Both the position numbers and the translations under genes were made by a program. Below are positions 16,661-26,471 of a stretch of DNA of 64,000 nucleotides, one piece after another (position 1 is the stretch's first letter; each line of letters begins with the position of its first letter). Source of the DNA: Luxibacter massiliensis. GTDB lineage: Bacteria; Bacillota; Clostridia; Lachnospirales; Lachnospiraceae. The notes under the pieces are model-generated. The model worked only from the letters and a program-made list of their open reading frames with translations. It was not told the DNA's origin and did not search any database. The DNA is taken from positions 2,728,001-2,792,000 of the forward strand of contig NZ_UWOE01000001.1 in the NCBI RefSeq assembly GCF_900604355.1, given 5' to 3'.

Positions 16661-18802
16661 CTAAAATTCCTTCACCGTAAACACTGCCACTGACCGCGGC
16701 CTCATCACAAAGCTACTCTCCACACGCCTTTCATCCCCCTCACTGTAGCAGCAACACCCGTTCTCGTCCCCATAAGTATTGACGCTTAGATACCAGGCGC
16801 CTGCTTTGTTAAGGCCAGGCAGTGTAATAGATACATCCTCCCAGTATGTGTTAACCGCCACATATACGATGTCATCTTTGCCCTTCTCTTTATCATATCC
16901 TGCAAAACTGATGGCAAAGGTGCGGGTATCCTTTGGAATATTCATATCGTTCCCGTCGATATTATGGGCATGGATGCCGTCCATGCCACAGACTGCGTCA
17001 GGCATTTTTTTGCGTATAATGGGATGTCTGTGGCGATAATGTATCATAAATTTAAAAAACTGGAACAGTTCCTTATTTCTATCCAGTAACCCCCAGTCGA
17101 GCCAGGAAATCTCATTGTCCTGGCAATAAGCATTATTATTCCCATATTGTGTATTTCCAAACTCATCCCCTGCCAGAAACATCGGCGTGCCCCTGCTGCA
17201 CATCAATATAGCACAGGCATTTCTGATCATACGGAAACGCAGGCTCAGCACCTCAGGGTCGCTTGTCTCCCCCTCAGCGCCGCAGTTCCAGCTCCGGTTA
17301 TCACTGCTTCCATCTGTATTATTCCAGCCGTTCATCTCATTATGTTTATCATTATAGGCATATAAGTCATATAAAGTAAAGCCGTCATGGCATGTCAGAA
17401 AATTCACACAGGAATTATACCCTGCATACTCTCCCTGATATTCCGTATAAAACCCGCCATATAAATCTCCTGACCCTGCAATGCTCCAGGCTGTATTCCA
17501 GGCCTCCCAATTCCCGCCCTTCAGATAGGACCTCAGCGAATCTCTGTATCTCCCATTCCACTCTGCAAAACGCCTGCCTGCAGGAAAGCTGCCTACCTGG
17601 TACATCCCTCCTGCATCCCAGGCCTCAGCAATCAGCTTTACATTACTTAAGACCGGATCGTCGGCAAGACTCTCAAGCAAAGGGGGATTATTCATCGGTG
17701 ACCCATCCTCATTCCTTCCCAGGATACTGGCAAGGTCAAAACGGAACCCATCTACGCGGTAGCTTACAGTCCAGTATCTTAAACACTCCAGGATTAACTG
17801 CCTGACAACCGGATGGTTACAGTTCAAAGTATTGCCGCAGCCACTGAAATTATAATAGTTCCCGTCAGGTGTCAGCATATAGTACACTTGATTGTCAAAA
17901 CCCTTAAAGCAAAAAACAGGGCCCTTTTCATTCCCTTCCGCTGTATGGTTGAAAACAACATCCAGGATAACCTCAATCCCATTATCATGGAGGGCCTTGA
18001 TCAGCGCCTTTAGCTCTGTACCTTCCTGATTATATTCTACTGTGGCGGTGTAACTTGTATTAGGAGAAAAAAAGCCGACTGTATTATAACCCCAATAGTC
18101 TAATAGCTTCTCATGATTAAACTCTCTGGAATTTGCTGTCTCGTCAAACTCAAAAATCGGCATCAGCTCTACTGCATTAATCCCCAGTTCTTTTAGATAA
18201 GGAATCTTCTCCATAAGTCCTGAAAAAGTCCCCCTATGTTCCACCCCAGAGGAAGCATGGCGCGTAAATCCTCTCACATGAAGCTCATATATGACAAGGT
18301 CACTCATTTCTTTCAATGGCTGCGGCGTATCTCCCCAGTCAAACACATCCTTGACAACTCTTGCATGATAGGGGCCCTCTTTCTTCTCTCCCCAGATCCT
18401 CTGTCCAGCCACTACCCGGGCGTATGGGTCAAGGAGAATATTTCCAGGGTCAAACAATAATCCTTTCTCGGGCCTGTATGGCCCATCAATCCGGTACGCA
18501 TACTCAAAAGATTCTATTTCCAAATCGAATACAATCATAGAGTACACATCCCCAATCTTGTATGTGTCAGGGAAGGGCAGGACTGCGTATGGCTCATCTT
18601 CCCCTCTCTTAAACAATAGTAGCTCACATCCAGTCCCCTCATGTGTATGTACTGTAAAATTCACTCCATACTGCAAAGCCATGGCCCCATTTACATCAAA
18701 TAATCCCGGACGCACCAAATAACCTGCAATCTCACCCATAGGCTCTGACCAGGCTGGATGCCCAGACAGTTCCTTCTGACTATACAACTTCAAAAACAGC
18801 AC
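16661..18802 (-). CDS. glgX: Glycogen debranching enzyme, isoamylase/GlgX type (GH13)
   Basis: 713 residues. Hydrolyses alpha-1,6 branch points of glycogen/limit dextrin in the cytosol. N-terminal CBM48-like domain (PGLFDVNGAMALQYGVNFTVHT), then the GH13 barrel: region I DVVFNHTAEG, region II VDGFRFDLAS (nucleophile Asp), region III LIAEAWDAGG (acid/base Glu), region IV FLTCHDGFTL. Full length for the GlgX/TreX group. It lies downstream of the DeoR-type regulator, separated by a hairpin; upstream of the radical SAM gene. Confidence 0.92.
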   Translation of the reverse strand: MLFLKLYSQKELSGHPAWSEPMGEIAGYLVRPGLFDVNGAMALQYGVNFTVHTHEGTGCELLLFKRGEDEPYAVLPFPDTYKIGDVYSMIVFDLEIESFEYAYRIDGPYRPEKGLLFDPGNILLDPYARVVAGQRIWGEKKEGPYHARVVKDVFDWGDTPQPLKEMSDLVIYELHVRGFTRHASSGVEHRGTFSGLMEKIPYLKELGINAVELMPIFEFDETANSREFNHEKLLDYWGYNTVGFFSPNTSYTATVEYNQEGTELKALIKALHDNGIEVILDVVFNHTAEGNEKGPVFCFKGFDNQVYYMLTPDGNYYNFSGCGNTLNCNHPVVRQLILECLRYWTVSYRVDGFRFDLASILGRNEDGSPMNNPPLLESLADDPVLSNVKLIAEAWDAGGMYQVGSFPAGRRFAEWNGRYRDSLRSYLKGGNWEAWNTAWSIAGSGDLYGGFYTEYQGEYAGYNSCVNFLTCHDGFTLYDLYAYNDKHNEMNGWNNTDGSSDNRSWNCGAEGETSDPEVLSLRFRMIRNACAILMCSRGTPMFLAGDEFGNTQYGNNNAYCQDNEISWLDWGLLDRNKELFQFFKFMIHYRHRHPIIRKKMPDAVCGMDGIHAHNIDGNDMNIPKDTRTFAISFAGYDKEKGKDDIVYVAVNTYWEDVSITLPGLNKAGAWYLSVNTYGDENGCCCYSEGDERRVESSFVMRPRSVAVFTVKEF

Positions 18803-18874
18803 CTCCCCGCTTTATACACTGTCAGTATATCCCAACCAGGGGCATGCCCGCCCCAGCATCATCTGCACATGAAA

Positions 18875-18916
18875 ATATACCCAAGGGCCTATGTTCAGGT
18901 GTGCCCCCGGGTATAT
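18875..18916 (-). terminator. Hairpin after the DeoR-type regulator gene
   Basis: Outer arms ATATACCC (18875-18882) / GGGTATAT (18909-18916) with an inner GGGC/GCCC stem. On the minus strand it runs into TTTTC, so it can terminate the regulator transcript before glgX. The outer stem and first loop bases (ATATACCCAAGG) recur in the hairpin at 54875-54905. The rest of the 222-base gap shows nothing else clear. Confidence 0.55.
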
Positions 18917-19024
18917 GCTATCGAATACAGACTGGCCAAACTGCTGCCATATCTCTTAAAAACAAAGTATGCCACCGCTTACAAATCCCCTGGCTGGCAA
19001 AGTGTCTTTCCTGGCTGCAGGCCT

Positions 19025-19801
19025 TTATACCATCTCCAGTTTTATACCTTTTGCCCTGACTAGTTCCTCCCACTCCGGCTGCAGCTCCCGGTCCGTGATA
19101 ATCCGGTTAAAAATATCCAGGTCTGTCAGGAAACATGGTTTGATTACTCCAAATTTGCTGGAGTCCGCCAGCAGGATCTTCTCTGCGCCGGACTGTATAA
19201 TCGCCTGTTTTATATTTAATTCATAATTATTCATGCAGGTAACTCCCATACTGTCATGCACTCCCGCTGCTGACACAAATACCTTCGTTGCCCGCACGTT
19301 ATTAATGAGCTGGATACTCTCCGGACATTCAAACAGGGTGGTATCCGGGTGATAATAACCGCCCCCAAAAATAACGGAAATATTAGGATTATTGCAGATT
19401 TTGTTCAGAATATTCAGATTACATGTGAATACTGTCAGCTTGGTATCTCTTGCAATATTATCCGCCAGATATTCCACAGTGGATCCGTTGTCAATAATGA
19501 TACAGTCATCCTGTTCAATCAAAGATGCTGCATATTTGCCTATCCGTTCTTTCTCTTTCATATGGGCCCGGGTGGCCCTTGAGAGCAGGTAGCCTTCCTC
19601 CTCCCCAGATATGCGCTGGGTATTCAATACCGCCGCGCCAGGAATATCCAGAATAATATTTCTTGCTTTCAGAGTTTCCAAATCTCTTCTCACTGTCATC
19701 TCAGAGACATCTAAAATCACTGCAAGTTCCCGGATCGGAACTCCATTCTGCCGTTCTAAAATCTCTACCAGCCTGTTCAATCTTTCATCTTTCTTGCCCA
19801 A
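19025..19801 (-). CDS. DeoR/GlpR family transcriptional repressor
   Basis: 258 residues. N-terminal winged HTH with the DeoR signature (IRELAVILDVSEMTVRRDLE, about 24-43) and a C-terminal sugar-phosphate sensing domain (IIDNGSTVEYLADNI, FGGGYYHPDTTLFE, KVFVSAAGVHDSMGVTC, ILLADSSKFGV). It lies just downstream of the nucleoside-catabolism cluster, in the same direction. The natural inference is that it controls that cluster in response to a (deoxy)ribose phosphate, as DeoR does in other bacteria. A shared 10-base sequence at its own promoter and at the deoC promoter fits this. Confidence 0.88.
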   Translation of the reverse strand: MGKKDERLNRLVEILERQNGVPIRELAVILDVSEMTVRRDLETLKARNIILDIPGAAVLNTQRISGEEEGYLLSRATRAHMKEKERIGKYAASLIEQDDCIIIDNGSTVEYLADNIARDTKLTVFTCNLNILNKICNNPNISVIFGGGYYHPDTTLFECPESIQLINNVRATKVFVSAAGVHDSMGVTCMNNYELNIKQAIIQSGAEKILLADSSKFGVIKPCFLTDLDIFNRIITDRELQPEWEELVRAKGIKLEMV

Positions 19802-19883
19802 GTGAATCCCTCACATATCTCTTTACTTCTAAACAATACCTTATCAGGTCAGCTCACAGCCAAGGCTGTGGATTCATGTACAT

Positions 19884-19894
19884 ATTATATCACA
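19884..19894 (-). promoter_or_regulatory. Probable promoter of the DeoR-type gene with a shared site
   Basis: Minus strand extended -10 (TGaTATAAT, hexamer 19884-19889) with no good -35. The plus-strand sequence TTATATCACA (19885-19894) is identical to one half of the candidate operator in the deoC leader (34143-34152, opposite strand). This may be an autoregulation site, but overlap with a promoter element means chance cannot be excluded. Confidence 0.4.
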
Positions 19895-19907
19895 TTAACT
19901 TAAGTTC

Positions 19908-21890
19908 TCATATCATTTTTTTCACTTTGCCAGCCACATTTTGCGCTGTAAAACCAAATTTTTCGAACAACTGACCGGCCGGTGCAGATGCCCCAAAGCA
20001 ATCCACAGTGACATAGCCGCCGTCAATACCGGCATATTTCCCCCAACATAAGCTGCTGCCTGCTTCTATCACTACACGTTTCCTCACACGGCCAGGCAGC
20101 ACACTTTCCTTATATTCTTCATCCTGCTCTTCAAAAATATCCAGGCAAGGCATGCTGACCACCCTGACATCGATTCCATCCTTTTCAAGAAGGCCGGCTG
20201 CCTCCACCGCAACCCCCACCTCTGACCCAGAGGCCAGCAGAACGGCATCTATCTCGTCTCCTTTTTCATATTTTAATACATATCCTCCCCTCAGCGCCCC
20301 TTCTGCATCGCCTCCCACATAAGGAAGGGCCTGTCTGGACAACACCAGGCAGGTAGGCGTACAAAGAGATGTCACTGCGCTGAACCAGGCCGCCTTTGTC
20401 TCCCTTTCATCTGCCGGGCGGAATACATGCATGTTGGGCATAGAACGCAGCATTGCAAGCTGTTCTACCGGTTCATGCGTAGGCCCGTCCTCACCCACTC
20501 CAATACTGTCATGGGATAGTACAGAGATAGAGGGGATTCCCATTAAAGAGGACAAGCGGAGCATCGGTTTCATATAATCCACAAATACAAAAAATGTAGC
20601 CGTATATACTTTTAAGCCGCCATGGAGCAGCATGCCGTTTGCCACTGCAGCCATGCCCAGTTCCCGCACACCGAAATGTATATTGCGCCCTTCCGGCTCC
20701 TCCGCAGAAAAATCTCCCTCCCCGTTCATCACAGTCTTATTGGAAGGGCCAAGGTCGGCTGAGCCTCCTACCAGGTTTGGCACTTTATCCTTTATATAAT
20801 TCAGGATTTTACCCGATATATTTCTTGTGGCCTCTGCCTTCTCCTCACATTCCCAGTATGTTTTATCTTCCAGAAGGCTCTGGGCCGCATTCTCATCATA
20901 ATAACTATCCAGCTCTGCTTTCAGCCGGGGATATTCACAGCCATATTTTACGAACATATCTTCCCATTCTGCCTGTTTTCTGCTTCCGTTGACTGAAAGT
21001 TCTCTGTAGTGTGCATACACCTCATCCGGCACAAAAAATGCTTCCTCTTGCTGCCATCCAAGGCTTTTACGCAGGGCCTTTACATTATCCTCCCCCAACG
21101 GCTCTCCATGTGCACAGGGTTTTCCTTGTTTTTTCGGAACCCCATACCCTATTTCTGTCCTAATCTTAATAAAAGAAGGCTTGTCTCTCTCTGCTTTTGC
21201 GGCCGCAATTGCCCGGCCAATTTCCTCTAAGTCTGTCCCGTCCCCAACTTCCAGTGTCTGGAAACCAAATGCTTCAAAGCGTCCGCTCACATCTTCTGTG
21301 AACGCCAAATCTGTATTCCCCTCAATGGTTATACAATTGGAGTCATACAATACAATCAATTTCCCCAATCCCAGGGTACCTGCCAGTGACATCACCTCTG
21401 AAGATATCCCCTCCATAAGGCAGCCGTCCCCACACATGGCATATGTATAATGGTCAAATACAGGATATCCATCTCTGTTAAATTTAGCTGCCAGATGTTT
21501 CTCCGCAGCAGCCATCCCAACTGCCATCCCTAACCCGGCGCCTAAGGGGCCCGTCGTTGCCTCCACGCCGGCAGTATGTCTGTATTCTGGGTGTCCTGGG
21601 GTCAGGGATCCAAACTGGCGGAACTGCTTTAGATCCTCCATCCTCAAATCTCCATATCCAAACAAATGGAGAAGAGAATACAGCATCGCAGATCCATGCC
21701 CCGCCGACAGAATGAAGCGGTCTCTGTTCATCCAGTCCGGGTCCGCAGGGTTATGGCTCATATGGTTTGCCCATAATTCATATGCCGCGGGTGCCGCCCC
21801 CAAAGGAAGGCCAGGGTGCCCCGAATTTGCTTTTTCGATCATATCTGCGGATAAAATTCTGACCGCATTTACTGCCATTTCTTTATTCAT
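19908..21890 (-). CDS. tkt: Transketolase
   Basis: 660 residues, full length (pyrimidine, PP and C-terminal domains). Thiamine-diphosphate enzyme that moves C2 units between pentose, tetrose and triose/hexose phosphates. Seen: substrate His in SGHPGLPLGAAP, ThDP/Mg motif GDGCLMEG ending at YDSNCIT, GPLGAGLGMAVG, and FGVRELGMAAVANGM carrying the Glu that activates ThDP. It is the last gene of the nucleoside cluster (start overlaps the permease stop by 4 bases). Here it would convert ribose-5-phosphate released from nucleosides. Confidence 0.96.
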   Translation of the reverse strand: MNKEMAVNAVRILSADMIEKANSGHPGLPLGAAPAAYELWANHMSHNPADPDWMNRDRFILSAGHGSAMLYSLLHLFGYGDLRMEDLKQFRQFGSLTPGHPEYRHTAGVEATTGPLGAGLGMAVGMAAAEKHLAAKFNRDGYPVFDHYTYAMCGDGCLMEGISSEVMSLAGTLGLGKLIVLYDSNCITIEGNTDLAFTEDVSGRFEAFGFQTLEVGDGTDLEEIGRAIAAAKAERDKPSFIKIRTEIGYGVPKKQGKPCAHGEPLGEDNVKALRKSLGWQQEEAFFVPDEVYAHYRELSVNGSRKQAEWEDMFVKYGCEYPRLKAELDSYYDENAAQSLLEDKTYWECEEKAEATRNISGKILNYIKDKVPNLVGGSADLGPSNKTVMNGEGDFSAEEPEGRNIHFGVRELGMAAVANGMLLHGGLKVYTATFFVFVDYMKPMLRLSSLMGIPSISVLSHDSIGVGEDGPTHEPVEQLAMLRSMPNMHVFRPADERETKAAWFSAVTSLCTPTCLVLSRQALPYVGGDAEGALRGGYVLKYEKGDEIDAVLLASGSEVGVAVEAAGLLEKDGIDVRVVSMPCLDIFEEQDEEYKESVLPGRVRKRVVIEAGSSLCWGKYAGIDGGYVTVDCFGASAPAGQLFEKFGFTAQNVAGKVKKMI

Positions 21891-22834
21891 GCTGTTTTCT
21901 TCTCCTTTTTCTGTTTTTGTCCGATTACTCCCTTCACTTTCAGCTTTGTTGTATAGGAGCTGACCGCCAATGCAAATATTGCCAGCAGGAAGGGAAACAT
22001 TTTTATAATTGATGGGGAAATATTCATACCCATCAATTCAATCCGAATTCCAATAGCGTCTGCAAAACCAAAGAGTAGTGACACAAGCGCAGTGGCTGCC
22101 GGATGTGCGTTGCCAAAGACAAGAGCCGTAAATGCGTTGAAACCACGTCCCTGAATCATATCTTCTGAAAACTGTGAGACTGAAACCGTTGAAATGTATG
22201 CCCCTGCAAGTCCACATAATGCCCCTGATGCCAGAACTACCTGAAACTTTACAAAAGACGGCTGCACCCCGGCAGTCCTGGATGCTTCCTCTGACTCTCC
22301 TACTGCACAGATACTCAGGCCTGCTTTTGTTTTAAACAGCATGACATAGATCACAGCCACAAGAATCATTGTAAAATACGTAATAATACTCTGGCCGCTC
22401 AAACAGTTCAATAGGGGGATATTTTTGAGAACCGGAATCTGGATCAAATCCAGCTTATGAATCTTGTCTGGACTATAGGCCCCCTGCACTTCAAACATGG
22501 CTCTCAATAAATAAGATGTCAGTCCTCCAGCCAACATGTTCATGGCAATACTGGCTATGATATTATTTGCCTTAAACTTCGTAACAAACAAGGCGAACAG
22601 GGAACTGTATACAGCGCCAATTATGATTGCCCCAAGAAATCCTGCCCACACACTTCCGCCTGTAAACTGCACAACTGCAATTGCTGCAAATGCTCCAATC
22701 AGGGAGAAGCCTTCCAGGGCAATATTAAATACACCTGCCCTCTGGCAGAGAAGCCCTCCCAGTGCCATTAGCAGCAAAGGGGTGGCAATCCGTATCATGG
22801 AAGCAAGTGTGTCACTGATCATTGCTATACTCAT
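21887..22834 (-). CDS. Nucleoside ABC importer permease, NupQ/YufQ type
   Basis: 315 residues, about nine hydrophobic segments. BPD_transp_2 family as in RbsC and NupQ: ATPLLLMALGGLLCQRAGVFNIALEG is the signature N-terminal block of the BMP-type nucleoside permeases, and GFNAFTALVFGNAHP is conserved later. With the preceding permease, the double ATPase and the BMP lipoprotein it should form a purine/pyrimidine nucleoside importer. The stop overlaps the tkt start (ATGA), indicating coupling. Confidence 0.9.
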   Translation of the reverse strand: MSIAMISDTLASMIRIATPLLLMALGGLLCQRAGVFNIALEGFSLIGAFAAIAVVQFTGGSVWAGFLGAIIIGAVYSSLFALFVTKFKANNIIASIAMNMLAGGLTSYLLRAMFEVQGAYSPDKIHKLDLIQIPVLKNIPLLNCLSGQSIITYFTMILVAVIYVMLFKTKAGLSICAVGESEEASRTAGVQPSFVKFQVVLASGALCGLAGAYISTVSVSQFSEDMIQGRGFNAFTALVFGNAHPAATALVSLLFGFADAIGIRIELMGMNISPSIIKMFPFLLAIFALAVSSYTTKLKVKGVIGQKQKKEKKTA

Positions 22835-22835
22835 T

Positions 22836-23921
22836 CTATCTTCCCTCCTTTACTTTTTCCTTTTTTGTATATATGAGTTTCTTAAATTTGGGAAGCACAA
22901 ACTGTGCGCTGATTGTAATGAATATAATTGCCGTCACAATATCTGTCACAGCCGACGGCACATCTGTAATACGCTCCATATTAATGCCGCCATTTCTCAG
23001 CGCGCCGAAAAACAGGCCGGAAAACAATACTCCAATGGGATTATTGTTTGCAAGCAGGGATACCACAATGCCATCCATCCCAAAGTCAGGATTAAACCCG
23101 GCAAGCAGGCGGTGCTGCACAGCCGTAACCTCCACGGCACCTATGATTCCGCCAATAGCGCCGCTTAAGGCCATAACCTGCAGAATTGTTTTTTTTGGCT
23201 TCATCCCAGAATATTTGGCAAGCACGGGATTAGACCCTACGATCTTGATTTCATGGCCAAAGGCAGTTTTATAAAATATAAATGTCAGTATCACCATAAC
23301 AATAACCGCAATATAAAACCCAATATTAGCGGAAGACGGCTCAAAATACGCAATACGCGGAAGCCACGTATTTTCACTCAAAACTGCGCTTGCATTCAAG
23401 TTTGTGCCCGCCTTAGGATCCCGCAGGGGGCCTGTCACAAGATATTCTACAAACAGGGCCGCAATAAAGTTTAAAAGTAATGTGGACACCACTTCATTTG
23501 TGTCCAAATATACCTTCATCAAGGCCGGAATCAGTGCAAAGAGCGCACCTGCAAGCATGGCTGCAAGAAAGATGATGAGAAGTGAGAGTCCCTGGTTCAT
23601 AGATGAGGGAATGTTGACCGCCACAGCAGTTGCGGCGGCTGCCCCCATATAAAGCTGGCCGTCTACTCCCAGGTTGAATACTTCCGCCTTATATGTAACA
23701 CAGATAGCCAGTCCGGCAAGTGCCAAAGGGGTTGCCCACCGTATCGTCCCGGCAACGTCCACTGTCATCCCCTCTATAATGCCGTTTACGATAGCAAATG
23801 GCTCATAGCCAGACACCCAGAGGAATACTGTAGCCAAAATCAATGCGACTAAAATCAGTCCCGCCTGCTTTGCTACAATGCCGGCCCCCGCAATTATTCT
23901 GTTATTCTCTTTATTCTTCAT
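22836..23921 (-). CDS. Nucleoside ABC importer permease, NupP/YufP type
   Basis: About 361 residues with about eight to ten TM helices. The block TIRWATPLALAGLAICVTYKAEVFNLGVDGQ is typical of the YufP/NupP permeases. The start is set at ATG 23921 (MKNKENNR), with an AAGGTGG site; GTG codons four and three codons upstream fall in this ribosome site. It overlaps the end of the ATPase gene by 11 bases and is followed one base later by the second permease. Confidence 0.88.
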   Translation of the reverse strand: MKNKENNRIIAGAGIVAKQAGLILVALILATVFLWVSGYEPFAIVNGIIEGMTVDVAGTIRWATPLALAGLAICVTYKAEVFNLGVDGQLYMGAAAATAVAVNIPSSMNQGLSLLIIFLAAMLAGALFALIPALMKVYLDTNEVVSTLLLNFIAALFVEYLVTGPLRDPKAGTNLNASAVLSENTWLPRIAYFEPSSANIGFYIAVIVMVILTFIFYKTAFGHEIKIVGSNPVLAKYSGMKPKKTILQVMALSGAIGGIIGAVEVTAVQHRLLAGFNPDFGMDGIVVSLLANNNPIGVLFSGLFFGALRNGGINMERITDVPSAVTDIVTAIIFITISAQFVLPKFKKLIYTKKEKVKEGR

Positions 23922-25443
23922 CCCTGTCACCACCTTGTCTTTTAGCGCCTGTCATATACACTGCAATGGTTCTCTCGTCAGCCTCTCCACGCTTAAATTC
24001 CGCCATAATTTCTCCTTCATACATCACAAGGATCCGGTCTGAAAGGGATAGTATTTCATCCAGCTCCGCACTTACAAGAAGCACCCCTCTCCCTGAGTCC
24101 CGCACCTCAACGATACGGCGGTGGATAGATTCAATGGCTCCGATATCAACGCCTCTGGTAGGCTGCGCCGCTATCAAAAGATCCGGGTCTGCCTCCATTT
24201 CCCTGGCAAACACCACTTTCTGCATATTTCCTCCTGAAAGAGTCCCCAGCCTATAATCTGAATCCGGAGTCTTAACGCCAAAATCCCTGCATAAATTTTC
24301 TGAAAGGATGTGGAGCTTTTTATTATCCAGAATGCCCCCTTTGCTATATGGCTTCTGGTAGTAACGGTTCAAAATCAGATTATCTCTGATCGAGCAATTC
24401 TTCGCGCTTCCCATCTTTAGGCGGTCCTCTGGTATATGGGACATCCCCTCTTCGCGGCGGTTCCGTACACTGAAGGCAGTTACATTTTTTCCCTTGAAAA
24501 TAACCTGTCCCCCCGCAGGCTGCAGCATTCCTGAAATTGCCTCGATCAGTTCTGTCTGGCCGTTCCCCTCAACTCCTGCCACACCTACAATCTCGCCCCT
24601 CCTCACCTGAAAATCTACACCGTTAAGCGCCACAAGACCTCTCTGGTTCAAGGCTTTCAATCCGCTGACTTTCAGCACTTCCTCCCCTGGCTTATATTCC
24701 TTTCTCGGAATATCCAGGTTCACCATCCTTCCCACCATCAGGTTAGAAAGACCTTCCGTGTTTGCTTCCTCTGTGCCGAGAGTGCCTGTCACCACCCCTT
24801 TTCTCATAACCACTATCTTATCCGTAATAGCCATCACTTCCCGCAGTTTATGTGTGATAAATATAATGGCGCAGCCCTGTGCTTTTAACTGCCTCAGTAC
24901 TTCTAAAAGCTTGTCTGTCTCTGTGGGGGTAAGCACGGCTGTAGGTTCATCCATAATCAATATCTTCGCCTCTCTGTAAAGAGCCTTAATGATCTCCACC
25001 CTCTGTTTTTCTCCCACAGACAGCTGATATACTTTCTCCTCTAAATTGACCGGAAGGTCATATGTGTCCATAATCTCCGTAATTTTTTTCTTTGCCCGCC
25101 GTATGTCAATAATTCCCCTTTTTACCGGGGCATTTCCCAGAATAATATTCTGCAGTACACTTAAATTTGGCATCAGCATGAAATGCTGATGTACCATTCC
25201 AATCCCCAATTTTATAGCCATGTTGGGAGACTGTATTTTCACCTCTTTTCCGAACAGCCTGATCATGCCTTTGTCAGGTTCTGTCATTCCGTACAGCATA
25301 TTCATCATGGTTGACTTACCCGCACCATTTTCACCGATCAACCCCAGTATCTGGCCTTCCTCCACAGACAGAGAGACATTGTCATTGGCAATAACCCCGG
25401 GATAAAACTTTGATATATTCAACATTTCAACTGCTACTGACAT
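23911..25443 (-). CDS. Nucleoside ABC importer ATPase with two cassettes, NupO/YufO type
   Basis: 510 residues with two ABC cassettes in tandem, as in MglA/RbsA/NupO. First cassette: GENGAGKST, signature LSVGEKQRV, ILIMDEPTAVL, ITHKL. Second: VEGNGQTEL, a P-loop lacking the Lys, signature LSGGNMQKV, and AAQPTRGVD where the catalytic Glu is Gln. Degeneracy of the second site is normal for this family. Energises the adjacent permease pair. Confidence 0.93.
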   Translation of the reverse strand: MSVAVEMLNISKFYPGVIANDNVSLSVEEGQILGLIGENGAGKSTMMNMLYGMTEPDKGMIRLFGKEVKIQSPNMAIKLGIGMVHQHFMLMPNLSVLQNIILGNAPVKRGIIDIRRAKKKITEIMDTYDLPVNLEEKVYQLSVGEKQRVEIIKALYREAKILIMDEPTAVLTPTETDKLLEVLRQLKAQGCAIIFITHKLREVMAITDKIVVMRKGVVTGTLGTEEANTEGLSNLMVGRMVNLDIPRKEYKPGEEVLKVSGLKALNQRGLVALNGVDFQVRRGEIVGVAGVEGNGQTELIEAISGMLQPAGGQVIFKGKNVTAFSVRNRREEGMSHIPEDRLKMGSAKNCSIRDNLILNRYYQKPYSKGGILDNKKLHILSENLCRDFGVKTPDSDYRLGTLSGGNMQKVVFAREMEADPDLLIAAQPTRGVDIGAIESIHRRIVEVRDSGRGVLLVSAELDEILSLSDRILVMYEGEIMAEFKRGEADERTIAVYMTGAKRQGGDRDEE

Positions 25444-25457
25444 AAAATCATCCTCTT

Positions 25458-26291
25458 CTACTTTTTCTGTCTTAAGTCTACATGAATCTTTCCCGCTTCA
25501 TCCCATTCCATGAGAATCTTCATCGCCTCCGCTGCAGCCAGGCAGGCCTTTTCCTCGCCGCCATTATCTCCCCACCGGTCCAGGACACGGTTAGAAATAA
25601 CAGAAAGAATTGCTCCCATCCGCATCCCGTGCAGGTACCCTACGACAAACTGGCCAGACGTCTCCATCTCAATATTTGTAACTCCTGCCGACTGCAGGTC
25701 AGGCACAATCTTCTCTGCAAAGGATGGCCAATATCCTGATCCATCTTCCTGAAGGGGCCTCCCCTGACCGATATAGAAGGATCCAACTGTATAATCAAGT
25801 CCCAATCCATAACGAAAACCAAGTCTTTCGCAGGCTTCCATCAGAGCCATAACTACATGTGTATTGGCAAATGCCGGAAACTCAGGCTCTACATATGTGG
25901 CAGAGGTGCCATCCTTTCTCACACAGGCAACAGGAATAATCAGGTCTCCTAAGTCAAACTCAGGTACAATACAGCCAGTAGTGCCTACACGGATGCATGT
26001 ATGGACTCCCAATGTATTTAGTTCATGCAGGCAGATTTCAGAGCTGGGGCCGCCTATGCCAGTAGATGTACACCCCAGCTTCCTCCCTTTATATTGGCCA
26101 GTCACAGTTTTATACTCCCGGTATGACGCAACTTCCTCCACATTCTCCCAATTTTTTGCAATTTTCAACGTCCTTTCTGGCGCTCCCGGCAAAATAACAT
26201 ACGAAGGTACATCCCCCTTCTTTAGCTGCAGATGGTAGACCCCCTCATTTTCCGCCTTTGGAGCAGATGCCTTGTTTACATTTTCTTCCAT
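25458..26291 (-). CDS. udp: Nucleoside phosphorylase, uridine phosphorylase type
   Basis: About 277 residues. Phosphorolyses nucleosides to base plus (deoxy)ribose-1-phosphate. Seen: phosphate-binding ILPGAPERTLKIA and CIRVGTTGCI, the NP-I core TSTGIGGPSSEICLHEL, and NIEMETSGQFVVGYLHG, whose Glu-Met-Glu binds the ribose. The fold family is clear; uridine over purine preference is inferred from overall similarity and not proven. The start is set at ATG 26291 with GAGGAGG upstream. It sits between the BMP lipoprotein and the importer ATPase, so imported nucleosides would be split immediately. Confidence 0.85.
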   Translation of the reverse strand: MEENVNKASAPKAENEGVYHLQLKKGDVPSYVILPGAPERTLKIAKNWENVEEVASYREYKTVTGQYKGRKLGCTSTGIGGPSSEICLHELNTLGVHTCIRVGTTGCIVPEFDLGDLIIPVACVRKDGTSATYVEPEFPAFANTHVVMALMEACERLGFRYGLGLDYTVGSFYIGQGRPLQEDGSGYWPSFAEKIVPDLQSAGVTNIEMETSGQFVVGYLHGMRMGAILSVISNRVLDRWGDNGGEEKACLAAAEAMKILMEWDEAGKIHVDLRQKK

Positions 26292-26423
26292 ATATATGTC
26301 CTCCTCTTTATTTTCCATGTCAATTTTTAGTTTTTATCCTAATACCAGTGCGCTTTACACTGTCCCTTATGCTTTCCTCTTAGGTTTTAGGCCCTGCTGT
26401 TTTAGTCTTCTAGTGATATAAAG

Positions 26424-26464
26424 AAAAGCTGCCTCAAGACTATCCCGTCCTTAAGACAGCTTTT
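26424..26464 (-). terminator. Terminator/attenuating hairpin after the BMP lipoprotein gene
   Basis: 15-bp stem, arms 26424-26438 and 26450-26464 (outer AAAAGCTG / CAGCTTTT), followed on the minus strand by TTTTCTTTATAT. It lies between the lipoprotein gene and the phosphorylase gene, which continue in the same direction. Partial read-through would give more binding protein than transporter. Confidence 0.8.
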
Positions 26465-26471
26465 ATACATC